Of a stretch of 47,127 nucleotides of DNA, positions 1 through 7,122 are shown piece after piece. The translations under genes were made by a program, and so were the position numbers. The notes beneath the pieces are model-generated. The model was not told the DNA's origin. It saw only the letters and a list, made by a program, of their open reading frames with translations, and did not search any database. This DNA is from Streptomyces sp. Ru62. Its GTDB lineage: Bacteria; Actinomycetota; Actinomycetes; Streptomycetales; Streptomycetaceae. The first letter of the stretch is position 1. Each line of letters opens with the position of its first letter. Where the stretch lies: positions 1 through 47,127 of the forward strand of contig NZ_PQSU01000049.1 in assembly GCF_002920615.1 (NCBI RefSeq). Direction: 5' to 3'.

Positions 1-2
1 CG

Positions 3-899
3 CCTGCGGCCGGCGGCGGCACCCCCTCGGCGCCGATGGCGGTGGCGCCGTACCTGTACAACGGCTGGGGCAGCCCGCCCGACCCGACCACCATCACGCA
101 GGCCACGGGCGTCAAGTGGTTCACGCTCGCCTTCGTGCTGAGCAACGGCTACTGCAACCCGCAGTGGGACGGCAGCCGTCCGCTGACCGGCGGAGTGGAC
201 CAGCAGACGGTCAACACCGTGCGGGCGAACGGCGGTGACGTCATACCCTCCTTCGGCGGCTACAGCGGCAACAAGCTGGAGAGTTCCTGCTCCAGCGCCG
301 GCGAGCTCGCCGCCGCCTACCAGAAGGTCATCAACGCCTACGGCCTGAAGGCGATCGACATCGACCTGGAGGCCGACGCCTACAGCAACGGCACCGTCCA
401 GCAGCGCACGGTCGACGCGCTGAAGACCGTGAAGGCCAACAACCCCGGTCTGAAGGTGTACATCACCATCGGCACCGGGCAGAGCGGCCCCGACACCAGT
501 CTCATCAACCGTGCCGCCGCCTCCGGGCTCACCGTCGACGCCTGGGCCATCATGCCGTTCGACTTCGGCGGCGCCGGCCAGAACATGGGCAACCTGACGG
601 TGCAGGCGGCCGAGGGCCTGAAGAACGCCCTGAAGAACGCCTACCACTACAGCGACGACCAGGCCTACCGGGACATGGGCATCTCGTCCATGAACGGCAT
701 CACCGACCAGAACGAGACCGTCACGGTGGCCGACTTCCGCACCATCCTCGGCTACGCCCAGCAGCACCACCTGGCCCGGCTGACCTTCTGGTCCGCCAAC
801 CGGGACCGTCCCTGCACCGGCGGGCCCGCCGACAGCTGCTCGGGCGTCGGCCAGTCCGCCTGGGACTACACGCGGGTCTTCGCCGGCTACACCGGCTGA
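3..899 (+). CDS. GH18 chitinase, C-terminal part (5' end outside window)
   Basis: This is the catalytic part of a secreted family 18 glycoside hydrolase, which cleaves beta-1,4 GlcNAc linkages of chitin with a catalytic glutamate and substrate assistance. The frame is open to the left edge. The first visible residues, PAAGGGTPSAP, look like a linker joining an upstream domain (probably a signal peptide and carbohydrate-binding module) to the catalytic barrel, so the internal ATG at 36 is not the real start. From that ATG, the active-site strand reads AIDIDLEAD at residues 106-114, giving the D-x-D-x-E signature with E112 as the likely acid/base. SFGGYSG (72-78) and MPFDFGG match other GH18 barrel strands. 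A hairpin follows the stop directly. The family call is firm. Subtype and substrate preference (chitin or another GlcNAc polymer) cannot be decided from the fragment. Confidence 0.88.
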   Translation, partial: PAAGGGTPSAPMAVAPYLYNGWGSPPDPTTITQATGVKWFTLAFVLSNGYCNPQWDGSRPLTGGVDQQTVNTVRANGGDVIPSFGGYSGNKLESSCSSAGELAAAYQKVINAYGLKAIDIDLEADAYSNGTVQQRTVDALKTVKANNPGLKVYITIGTGQSGPDTSLINRAAASGLTVDAWAIMPFDFGGAGQNMGNLTVQAAEGLKNALKNAYHYSDDQAYRDMGISSMNGITDQNETVTVADFRTILGYAQQHHLARLTFWSANRDRPCTGGPADSCSGVGQSAWDYTRVFAGYTG

Positions 900-920
900 C
901 CGGTCCGGCCCCGGGACCGG
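900..920 (+). terminator. Hairpin after the chitinase gene
   Basis: The first base after the TGA stop begins a perfect 7-bp stem (CCGGTCC / GGACCGG) with a 7-nt loop. There is no T-tract, which is usual for Streptomyces terminators. Confidence 0.5.
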
Positions 921-964
921 CGGCGGACACCGCCACGACGGCCCGGGGCTCTCGCGGTGACCTC

Positions 965-1007
965 ACGGGAGGCGATCGGCGCGCTCGACGCGCTCGACGC
1001 CTCCCGT
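965..1007. terminator. Second hairpin downstream of the chitinase
   Basis: A perfect 10-bp inverted repeat (ACGGGAGGCG / CGCCTCCCGT) encloses a 23-nt loop holding two tandem copies of GCGCTCGAC. It is probably a back-up terminator separating the chitinase from the next gene. The rest of the 234-nt gap holds no gene that I can support. Confidence 0.45.
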
Positions 1008-1133
1008 TCCCGGATTTCCCGGCTTGGCGCCGAGCGCCCGTCGGGCATCCGGCATCGGAGCCTTGGCGTACGGCGCCGCACGGACCGGGAAACCCGGTGG
1101 AGGAGTCACCCGGACAGTGCCTAAGGTCGCGGA

Positions 1134-1493
1134 ATGAGTACACGAACCTTCCGGATCACCGTCCGCGGTGCCTTCGACGCCCTCACCGACGCCCAGCGCG
1201 CCGCCCTGCTGGCCGACGCCGCCGAACACGACGTCCTGCGCGCCGCCTTCACCCCCGAGGGCACCCTCACCTACGACATCGCCGCCCGGCCCGCCTTCGT
1301 CTTCCGCTTCTCCGCGACGGGAGAGAAGGAGGAGGACGTCCTGGAGGCGACGGAACGGGCCGAGGAGTCGGCGAGGTCCTGGCTGGCGGCGCGCGGCTAC
1401 GGCTTCAAGCACCTGCGGACGACCGCCGAGGACCTCTCCCAGGCACCCCTGGGCAAGCGACAGCGCCGCGCCGCCCGTACGACCGGTCTCTGA
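1134..1493 (+). CDS. DUF6204 family protein
   Basis: A 119-residue protein of the actinobacterial DUF6204 family, with no known function. It begins MSTRTFRITVRGAFDALT and carries the typical FRFSATGEKEEDV segment followed by the alpha-helical ERAEESARSWLAARGYGFKHLR region. It has no signal peptide, membrane segment or recognisable catalytic motif. No ribosome-binding site precedes the ATG. A TAAGGT -10 element ends 6 nt upstream, so a leaderless transcript is likely. The MarR gene follows 75 nt downstream on the same strand, and this pairing with a MarR regulator suggests, as inference only, that it is part of the regulator's response. The small size and acidic middle are compatible with a ligand-binding or antitoxin-like fold, but nothing decides this. 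Confidence 0.8.
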   Translation: MSTRTFRITVRGAFDALTDAQRAALLADAAEHDVLRAAFTPEGTLTYDIAARPAFVFRFSATGEKEEDVLEATERAEESARSWLAARGYGFKHLRTTAEDLSQAPLGKRQRRAARTTGL

Positions 1494-1506
1494 CGCCCGC
1501 CATGAA

Positions 1507-1520
1507 CTTGAGTACTCAAG
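1507..1520. promoter_or_regulatory. 14-bp perfect palindrome, probable MarR operator
   Basis: CTTGAGTACTCAAG is identical to its reverse complement and lies 49 nt before the start of the adjacent MarR-type gene. MarR dimers typically bind short near-perfect palindromes in or near their own promoter. The location and symmetry fit autoregulation. The -10 element was not identified. Confidence 0.6.
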
Positions 1521-1568
1521 GAGAAGGCAAGGGATGCGGAGGCAGGGGATGCGGGAGGAGCTGGGGAC

Positions 1569-2012
1569 GTGAGTGAGGGCCTGGACGCGGTGCTGCGCCT
1601 GGTACGGGCCCAGTCGGCGCTCGTACGGCGCTTCGACGCCCGGCTCGGCGGCCTGCACGGCGTCAGCCTGGCCGACTTCACCCTGCTGCTGCGGCTGGAG
1701 CAGGCGCCCGGCGGCCGGATGCGCCGGGTGGACCTCGCCGAGGCGCTGGGGCTGACCGCCTCGGGCGTGACGCGCGGGCTCGCTCCGCTGGAGCGGATCG
1801 GGCTGGTGACCCGGGAGCCCGACGCCCGGGACGCGCGGGTGGCGTACGCGGCGCTGACCGGGACGGGCCGGCGACGGCTGGCGGAGATGCGGGCCACGGC
1901 GGAGGAGACCGCCACCGAGGTCTTCGCCGGCCCGGCGTGGCCCGCGGCGGACATCGCCCGCCTCGCGGACCTGCTGACCCGTCTCGGCGGTACGGGCCTG
2001 ACGGGACGCTGA
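1569..2012 (+). CDS. MarR family transcriptional regulator
   Basis: A 147-residue winged-helix regulator of the MarR family: a dimeric repressor whose DNA binding is usually released by small phenolic or oxidised ligands. The order is a dimerisation helix at residues 1-30, then the wHTH. RMRRVDLAEALGLTASGVTRGLAPLERIGLVTREPDARDARVAY is the family pattern, with the recognition helix in TASGVTRGLAPLE and the DxRDxR wing. The GTG start at 1569 is chosen because GGGAGGAG lies about 8 nt upstream. A perfect 14-bp palindrome sits in the short gap to the DUF6204 gene. There are no cysteines of the OhrR type, so peroxide sensing is unlikely. The ligand is unknown. Confidence 0.88.
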   Translation: MSEGLDAVLRLVRAQSALVRRFDARLGGLHGVSLADFTLLLRLEQAPGGRMRRVDLAEALGLTASGVTRGLAPLERIGLVTREPDARDARVAYAALTGTGRRRLAEMRATAEETATEVFAGPAWPAADIARLADLLTRLGGTGLTGR

Positions 2013-2120
2013 GCCGGCGCCGCCCCGCTGCCTCAACTCCTTTCGGTACGGCTCACATCGAGGGGTGGCCGGTTGCGCGCCGGCTGCGCAGGGGGCTGCC
2101 CGCCCCTGGCCGCACCCGAC

Positions 2121-2166
2121 GTGCCGACCGGTTCGCGGCCCACTGCGGCGTGGGACGGTCCGGCAC
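2121..2166. terminator. Nested hairpin between convergent marR and mazG-like genes
   Basis: The outer stem GTGCCGACCG pairs with CGGTCCGGCAC leaving one bulged C. An inner stem CCCAC / GTGGG (2139-2143 with 2150-2154) closes a 6-nt loop. It lies between two convergent genes, so it probably terminates both transcripts. Confidence 0.45.
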
Positions 2167-2194
2167 CCTGCGCCTCCGGCTCTCGGGCACCACG

Positions 2195-2626
2195 TCAGGC
2201 CGCGCCGCCCGGTATCCAGCCCTGGCGGCGCAGTACGGCCGCCACGTCAGGCGCCCGGTAGTGCTCCCCCTTGAGCACCTTGCCGTCGGCCCGGCGGGCG
2301 ACCGTCCCGTCCGGGCCTCTCTTGCTCATGTTGGCGCGGTGGATCTCGGCGATCACCGCGTCGAGGTCGATACCGTGCACCAGGGCCGTGCCGTAGGCCA
2401 CGTACACCACGTCGGCCAGCTCGTGCGCCAGCCGGTCCAGCGGTCCCTCCACCGCGACCTCGGCCACCTCCGCGGCCTCCTCGGCGAGCAGTTCACCGCG
2501 GTGAGCGGCCAGCTCCGGGTCCACCTCCGTCGGCGTGCTGCGGGCGTCGAGACCGAAGGCGTGGTGGAACTCACGGACGAGGCGGGCGGGCGACGTGCTC
2601 GTGCGGTCGGCGGGCGAAGTGGTCAT
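2195..2626 (-). CDS. MazG-like nucleotide pyrophosphohydrolase
   Basis: A 143-residue all-alpha NTP pyrophosphatase of the MazG/dUTPase superfamily. These enzymes hydrolyse (d)NTPs, often damaged or non-canonical ones, to monophosphate and pyrophosphate using Mg2+ bound by EExxE and ExxD motifs. Both are visible: GELLAEEAAEVAEVAVE near residues 44-60 and HELADVVYVAYG near 67-78. A conserved tail SKRGPDGTVARRADGKVLKGEHYRAPD resembles the phage and actinobacterial MazG-like branch. The ATG has no ribosome-binding site. A TAGAGT -10 ends 6 nt before it, so the mRNA is probably leaderless. That -10 belongs to a full RecA-NDp promoter, which predicts DNA-damage induction and supports a role in cleaning the nucleotide pool. 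The exact substrate is unknown. Confidence 0.82.
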   Translation of the reverse strand: MTTSPADRTSTSPARLVREFHHAFGLDARSTPTEVDPELAAHRGELLAEEAAEVAEVAVEGPLDRLAHELADVVYVAYGTALVHGIDLDAVIAEIHRANMSKRGPDGTVARRADGKVLKGEHYRAPDVAAVLRRQGWIPGGAA

Positions 2627-2632
2627 ACGGCG

Positions 2633-2655
2633 ACTCTAACGGCGGCCACTGACAA
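2633..2655 (-). promoter_or_regulatory. RecA-NDp/PafBC-type promoter of the MazG-like gene
   Basis: On the minus strand the sequence reads TTGTCAGTGGC, six bases, then TAGAGT. This is the full consensus TTGTCAGTGGC-N6-TAGnnT described for LexA-independent DNA-damage promoters in actinobacteria. CGCCGT separates the -10 from the ATG. Confidence 0.85.
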
Positions 2656-2754
2656 CGCCCCTCGGCCCGTGCGGACCCCCGCGGCGTCCGCTTCCGGCCT
2701 CCGGAGTGACCCCGGCCCTGGTCAGTGCCGCGCGTCGCCTGGCAGGATCGCGGC

Positions 2755-3753
2755 ATGTCCAAGGTGTTCCCCCGGCTCGGCAGGCGCCGGGCGTTGCAGG
2801 GCGCGGCCGTCGGTGCCGTCGCCCTCGCGCTGCTGCTGTGGTGGCTGCTGCCCTTGGGCGAGAAGCCGCCGAGCGGGACGATCGTGTTCAGCACCGGTAC
2901 CTCCCGCGGGGTCTACCAGGAATACGGCGAGCGGCTGCGCACCGAGCTGGGCAGGGACATGCCGGGCCTGAAGGTGAAGCTGCTGAGCAGCGCCGGCTCC
3001 CAGGAGAACGTGCAGCGGGTGGCGACCGGGCAGGCCGACTTCACCATCGCGGCGGCCGACGCGGTGGCGACGTACGAGCTGCGGCACGGCAGCGGCGCCG
3101 GGCGGTTGCGCGGTGTGGCCCGGCTGTACGACGACTACGTGCACCTCATCGTCCCCCGCGACTCGGACGTCCGCAGCGTCGCCGACCTGCGGCACAAGCG
3201 GGTGGCGACCGGACTGCCCGATTCCGGGGTGCGGCTGATAGCCGACCGGGTGCTGCGGGCCGCCGGTATCGACCCGCGCAAGGACATCGAGCCGGTCGCG
3301 GACGGCATCGACACCGGGCCCGCGCGGTTGCGGGACGGGAAGATCGACGCCTTCTTCTGGTCCGGCGGCCTGCCGACGAAGGGGCTGGTCGCGCTGGCGC
3401 AGCAGGGCGGCTTCCGGTTCCTGCCGATCGACGACGCCCTCGTCGCCCGGCTGCACGGGCAGGGCGAGGGCGCGCGCTATTACCGGACCACCAACATCCC
3501 CGAGTCGGCCTACCCCAACGTGCAGCAGGGGGTGCAGGTTCCGACGATCGCCGTGTCCAACCTGCTGATGACCCGCACGGACGTGGACCCCCGGCTGACC
3601 GAGTGGGTGACCCGTACGGTGATCAAGAGCCGGGACGACATCGGCGCCCACGTCCACTCCGCCCAGCTCGTCGATCTGCGCACCGCCATCTACACCGACC
3701 CACTGCCCTTGCAGGCGGGCGCCCGGCGGTACTACCGGTCGGTCAAGCCGTAG
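2755..3753 (+). CDS. TAXI-family solute-binding protein
   Basis: A 332-residue extracytoplasmic binding protein of the TAXI (TRAP-associated extracytoplasmic immunogenic) family. Such proteins normally deliver dicarboxylates or amino acids to a TRAP permease. An N-terminal RRR followed by the hydrophobic stretch GAAVGAVALALLLWWLL (about residues 13-30) indicates an uncleaved anchor or signal peptide. The domain proper starts TIVFSTGTSRGVYQEYG and shows SSAGSQENVQRVATGQADFTIAAADA and FFWSGGLPTKGL, typical of the family. No DctQ/DctM permease gene is next to it. It lies tail to tail with the GluK sensor kinase gene. The ATG at 2755 is preferred over the GTG ten codons upstream because CAGGAT ends 6 nt before it, as in a leaderless promoter. 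It could be the sensory partner of the kinase rather than a transporter component (inference). Confidence 0.85.
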   Translation: MSKVFPRLGRRRALQGAAVGAVALALLLWWLLPLGEKPPSGTIVFSTGTSRGVYQEYGERLRTELGRDMPGLKVKLLSSAGSQENVQRVATGQADFTIAAADAVATYELRHGSGAGRLRGVARLYDDYVHLIVPRDSDVRSVADLRHKRVATGLPDSGVRLIADRVLRAAGIDPRKDIEPVADGIDTGPARLRDGKIDAFFWSGGLPTKGLVALAQQGGFRFLPIDDALVARLHGQGEGARYYRTTNIPESAYPNVQQGVQVPTIAVSNLLMTRTDVDPRLTEWVTRTVIKSRDDIGAHVHSAQLVDLRTAIYTDPLPLQAGARRYYRSVKP

Positions 3754-3763
3754 ACATTCCGCA

Positions 3764-3798
3764 GCCGCCGCCGGCCTTGGCGGAGCCTAGGCGGCGGC
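3764..3798. terminator. Hairpin between convergent TAXI and gluK genes
   Basis: A perfect 9-bp inverted repeat, GCCGCCGCC (3764-3772) and GGCGGCGGC (3790-3798), overlaps the last codons of the kinase gene. It is a likely bidirectional terminator. Confidence 0.4.
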
Positions 3799-5217
3799 GT
3801 CCGCCGTGCCCCCGCCGGTCTCCGCGTGCCGGGGCACCCGGACCGTCACCCGCAGGCCCCGCGGCTCGTGGTGGGCGTAGTCGATCGAGCCGCCGCCCGC
3901 CCCGAGCAGCGCACGGGTGATGGACAGGCCGAGGCCCGAGCCCTTCACGTTCTGGTGCCGGCCGCTGCGCCAGAAACGGTCGCCCACGCGCGCGAGTTCC
4001 TCGTCGGTGAGGCCGGGGCCGGTGTCCGTGACGACGACGGTGGTGGTGTCGCCGTCTGCGGCCACGGTGACCTCGACCGTGCCCCCTTCGGGGGTGAACT
4101 TCACGGCGTTGTCGATCACCGCGTCCAGGGCGCTGGACAGGGCGATGGGGTCGGCCCAGCCGGTGGTGGGCGGGCAGTCGCCGGTCAGCCGGACGCCCTT
4201 GGTGCGGGCGGCCGGTGCCCAGGCGGCCACCCGTTCCCCGGCCAGCGCGCCGATGTCCGTCAGCACGAGGTCGGCCTCGGCGTGCTCGGCCAGCGCCAGG
4301 TCGAGCAGGTCGTCCAGGACCTGTGCGAGACGCTTGCCCTCGGTGCGGACCGAGGCGATCTCCTCGTTGCCCTCCGGCAGTTCGAGGGCGAGCAGTTCGA
4401 TGCGCAGCAGCAGCGCCGCGAGCGGGTTGCGCAGCTGGTGCGAGGCGTCGGCGACGAAGGCGCGCTGCTGCTCCAGCACGGCCTCGACGTTGTCCGCCAT
4501 CTCGTTGAACGAGCGGGCCAGCCGCCTGAGTTCCGGCGGCCCGCCGGCGACCGCGACCCGGGACTTCAGGCGGCCGGTGGCGATGTCGTGGGTGGTGGCG
4601 TCCAGGATCCGCACCGGCCTGAGCACCCAGCCGGTCAGCCTGAGCGCGGCGCCGACGGCGAGCAGCATGGCCGCGATCTCGCCGGCCCCGATGAACAGCC
4701 AGCCGCGCAGGATCCGCGAACGAAGCTGCCCGGTGGGCGAGTCGGTGACCACGACCGCGACGACGTCCCCGTCCCGGATCACCGGCGAGGCGACGACGAG
4801 CCAACCGCGCTGCCAGGGCCACACCTGCCGCGGGTCATGGCTGCGCCGGCTGAGCAGCGCCTCGTCGAACGCCCTGCGCACCTCCCCCGTCCGCGGTACG
4901 AACCAGTCGCCGGGCGCGTTGGCCATGGCGGAGCCGTTGCGGTAGAAGACACCGGCGCGGATGCCGTAGACGCCGTAGTAGCTCTCCAGTTCGCTGCGCA
5001 GGGTCTGCCCGCGCTCGTCCGTGGCGGTGCGGTGGGGTCCGCTGGGCCCGTCGGTGACGAACTGCGCGAGCGCCGCGAAGCGTGCCGTGTCGTCTATCCG
5101 GTCGACGACGACCCGCTGCTGCTGCGCGGCGGCCACGCTGCCGGCGAGCGGGATGCCGAGCGCGAGCAGGACGGCCGCCAGCAGGACGATGAGCAGCGGG
5201 AGGAGGCGTGTGCGCAC
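3787..5217 (-). CDS. gluK: Sensor histidine kinase GluK
   Basis: A 476-residue membrane histidine kinase. TM1 lies at about residues 5-30, an extracytoplasmic sensor domain at 31-165 (rich in YYGVYGIRAGVFYRNGSAM and VFYRNG-type strands), and TM2 at about 170-195. HAMP follows (LRPVRILDATTHDIATGRL), then HisKA with the phosphorylated histidine near 260 in SHQLRNPL. The HATPase shows DNAVKFTPEGG (N box), DTGPGL (G1) and GSGLGLSI (G2). All catalytic motifs are intact. It lies 9 nt downstream of the response regulator gene, so the two are cotranscribed. In S. coelicolor the kinase at this place, next to gluABCD, is GluK, reported to sense extracellular glutamate and control its uptake. The assignment here rests on that synteny. 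The alanine-rich tail after the G2 box appears unimportant. Confidence 0.85.
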   Translation of the reverse strand: MRTRLLPLLIVLLAAVLLALGIPLAGSVAAAQQQRVVVDRIDDTARFAALAQFVTDGPSGPHRTATDERGQTLRSELESYYGVYGIRAGVFYRNGSAMANAPGDWFVPRTGEVRRAFDEALLSRRSHDPRQVWPWQRGWLVVASPVIRDGDVVAVVVTDSPTGQLRSRILRGWLFIGAGEIAAMLLAVGAALRLTGWVLRPVRILDATTHDIATGRLKSRVAVAGGPPELRRLARSFNEMADNVEAVLEQQRAFVADASHQLRNPLAALLLRIELLALELPEGNEEIASVRTEGKRLAQVLDDLLDLALAEHAEADLVLTDIGALAGERVAAWAPAARTKGVRLTGDCPPTTGWADPIALSSALDAVIDNAVKFTPEGGTVEVTVAADGDTTTVVVTDTGPGLTDEELARVGDRFWRSGRHQNVKGSGLGLSITRALLGAGGGSIDYAHHEPRGLRVTVRVPRHAETGGGTADAAA

Positions 5218-5226
5218 CCGTCCCCG

Positions 5227-5913
5227 CTAGGCGGCCGGGGCGACGAGCCGGTAGCCGACGCCGCGTACGGTCTCGATCAGCGCGGGCATCCGCAGCTTGG
5301 CGCGCAGGGAGGCGACGTGCACCTCCAGGGTGCGGCCGGTCCCCTCCCAGCTGGTGCGCCAGACCTCGCTGATGATCTGTTCGCGCCGGAAGACCACGCC
5401 GGGCCGCTGGGCGAGCAGGGCGAGCAGATCGAACTCCTTGCGGGTCAGTTGGACGACCGAACCGTCCACGCTGACCTGGCGGGTGGGCAGTTCGATCCGC
5501 ACCGGGCCGAGGAGCAGGGCGCTCTCGCCGCCGGTCGCCGGGTCCTCGTGGGCGGTACGCCGGCTGACGGCGTGGATCCGGGCGAGCAGTTCCCCGGTGT
5601 CGTACGGCTTCACGACGTAGTCGTCGGCGCCCAGGTTGAGTCCGTGGATGCGGGAGCGGACGTCGGAGCGCGCGGTGACCATGATCACCGGGGTGCTGGT
5701 GCGCTTGCGGATCTTGCCGCAGACCTCGTAGCCGTCCTGGTCGGGCAGGCCGAGGTCGAGCAGGACGACACCGAAGCCGTTGCCCTCGGGGACGAGCGCC
5801 TGGAGCGCTTCCTCGCCGCTGCGCGCGTGGGTGACCTGGAAGCCGTGCTTCGCGAGGACGGCCGACAGCGCCGCGGCGACGTGGTTGTCGTCCTCGACGA
5901 GGAGCAGTCTCAT
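5227..5913 (-). CDS. gluR: OmpR-family response regulator GluR
   Basis: A 228-residue response regulator. The receiver domain (1-120) has the acidic pair EDD at 7-9, phospho-acceptor D53 in LLDLGLPD, the switch threonine in MVTARSD and the lysine in VVKPYD. The OmpR/PhoB winged helix (135-226) includes LTRKEFDLLALLAQRPGVVFRREQIISEVW and TLEVHVASLRAKL. The start at 5913 is chosen because GGAGGGGG lies about 6-8 nt upstream and the fold begins at once. The open frame extends 38 codons further but those residues are not receiver-like. It is divergent from gluA across a 296-nt gap that holds 11-bp-spaced direct repeats suitable for an OmpR-type dimer. Known in S. coelicolor as GluR, partner of GluK. 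Symbol assigned by synteny. Confidence 0.87.
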   Translation of the reverse strand: MRLLLVEDDNHVAAALSAVLAKHGFQVTHARSGEEALQALVPEGNGFGVVLLDLGLPDQDGYEVCGKIRKRTSTPVIMVTARSDVRSRIHGLNLGADDYVVKPYDTGELLARIHAVSRRTAHEDPATGGESALLLGPVRIELPTRQVSVDGSVVQLTRKEFDLLALLAQRPGVVFRREQIISEVWRTSWEGTGRTLEVHVASLRAKLRMPALIETVRGVGYRLVAPAA

Positions 5914-6123
5914 CCCGGCCCCCTCCGGTTCAGCGGTCGTACGGTCTCGGTTCGCGTCGGGCGTGTAGATCACGCGCACGCGCGCGTGCACCATGGCAGT
6001 GACGCTGATGGACAAGGACGGCGTCAAGAGGCTTCGGGTTGCCCGTCGCTTCCGTTATCCGGCCGATACGCGCACCGGCGACAAGTACTACGACATGTGT
6101 CCGATTGCTATCGGATCGTGATG

Positions 6124-6141
6124 CTCAGATCTCCCTCAGAT
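6124..6141. promoter_or_regulatory. 11-bp-spaced direct repeats in the gluR-gluA gap
   Basis: CTCAGAT occurs at 6124-6130 and again at 6135-6141, exactly 11 bp apart. Tandem half-sites on one helical face are how PhoB/OmpR-type regulators bind. This is the best visible candidate for a GluR site. It lies about 70-86 nt before the gluA start. The remaining 5914-6209 holds divergent promoters and no other gene. Confidence 0.45.
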
Positions 6142-6209
6142 GTGATGACGCAGGTCACAGCCCCTCACTACTGTCCTCGGAAACCCGAGGAGGACGGAGC
6201 CTGAGAGCG

Positions 6210-6986
6210 ATGACCAATGTATCGGTGGCCAAGGAAGATGTGGCCACGTCCGACGAACTGGTCGTCCTGAGGAGCGTCAACAAGCACTTCGGCGCGTTGC
6301 ACGTGCTCCAGGACATAGACCTGACGATCGCCCGCGGCGAGGTCGTCGTGGTCATCGGGCCCTCCGGGTCCGGGAAGTCGACCCTGTGCCGCACCATCAA
6401 CCGCCTGGAGACGATCGACTCGGGCACGATCACCATCGACGGCAAGCCCCTGCCGCACGAGGGCCGCGAGCTGGCCCGGCTGCGGGCGGACGTGGGCATG
6501 GTGTTCCAGTCCTTCAACCTCTTCGCGCACAAGACGGTGCTCGAGAACGTGATGCTGGGACAGGTCAAGGTCCGCAAGGCGGACAAGAAGCAGGCCGAGG
6601 AGAAGGCCCGGGCCCTGCTGGACCGGGTCGGCGTGGGCACGCAGGCCGACAAGTACCCCGCCCAGCTCTCCGGCGGCCAGCAGCAGCGGGTCGCGATCGC
6701 GCGGGCGCTGGCGATGGGCCCGAAGGTCATGCTGTTCGACGAGCCGACCTCCGCCCTCGACCCCGAGATGATCAACGAGGTACTGGAGGTCATGCAGCAG
6801 CTCGCGCGCGAGGGCATGACGATGATCGTGGTCACCCACGAGATGGGCTTCGCGCGGTCGGCCGCGAACCGGGTGGTCTTCATGGCGGACGGCCGGATCG
6901 TCGAACAGGCCACGCCCGACCAGTTCTTCAGCAACCCGCGCAGCGACCGGGCCAAGGACTTCCTGTCCAAGATCCTGCACCACTGA
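6210..6986 (+). CDS. gluA: Glutamate ABC transporter ATP-binding protein GluA
   Basis: A 258-residue ATPase of the polar amino acid uptake (PAAT, GlnQ-like) family that powers high-affinity glutamate import. Motifs in order: Walker A GPSGSGKST near residues 50-58, Q-loop VFQSFNLF, ABC signature LSGGQQQRVAIARAL, Walker B VMLFDEP, D-loop SALDPE and switch histidine VVTHEMGF. The start at 6210 follows GAGGAGGACGGAG. The longer open frame upstream reads through the promoter region and is not protein-like. A strong hairpin follows the stop, before gluB. The order A-B-C-D, with the SBP second and two permeases last, is that of the corynebacterial and streptomycete gluABCD operon. Confidence 0.95.
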   Translation: MTNVSVAKEDVATSDELVVLRSVNKHFGALHVLQDIDLTIARGEVVVVIGPSGSGKSTLCRTINRLETIDSGTITIDGKPLPHEGRELARLRADVGMVFQSFNLFAHKTVLENVMLGQVKVRKADKKQAEEKARALLDRVGVGTQADKYPAQLSGGQQQRVAIARALAMGPKVMLFDEPTSALDPEMINEVLEVMQQLAREGMTMIVVTHEMGFARSAANRVVFMADGRIVEQATPDQFFSNPRSDRAKDFLSKILHH

Positions 6987-6988
6987 CG

Positions 6989-7023
6989 GCGTCGCCGGGC
7001 CGCCCGCACCGCCCGGCCGACGC
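6989..7023 (+). terminator. Intercistronic hairpin gluA-gluB
   Basis: Two bases after the gluA stop, GCGTCG-CCGGGC pairs with GCCCGG-C-CGACGC: 12 bp with one bulged C and a 10-nt loop. Inside an operon this is an attenuator, a processing site or a 3' stabiliser rather than a full stop. Confidence 0.5.
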
Positions 7024-7122
7024 TCCGCCCAGCGGCACCCGCCGACCGACCGCACGCCCGCCCGGGTCCGCGTCACCCCCGCCTCAGGGGCTCGTTCCTC
7101 ACCACTCAGAAGGATGTTCACC

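Noticed and set aside
963..2036. Long minus-strand frame opposite the DUF6204 and MarR genes
   Set aside because: Arg/Gly-rich low-information translation, typical of the antisense of GC-rich genes; the plus-strand genes have motifs.
2718..2748. GTCAGTG upstream of the TAXI gene as another RecA-NDp promoter
   Set aside because: The distance from GTCAGTG to CAGGAT is about 7 nt too long for the N6 geometry.
3826..6204. 792-codon plus-strand frame across gluK and gluR
   Set aside because: It is antisense to two genes with intact kinase and receiver motifs and its translation has no domain.
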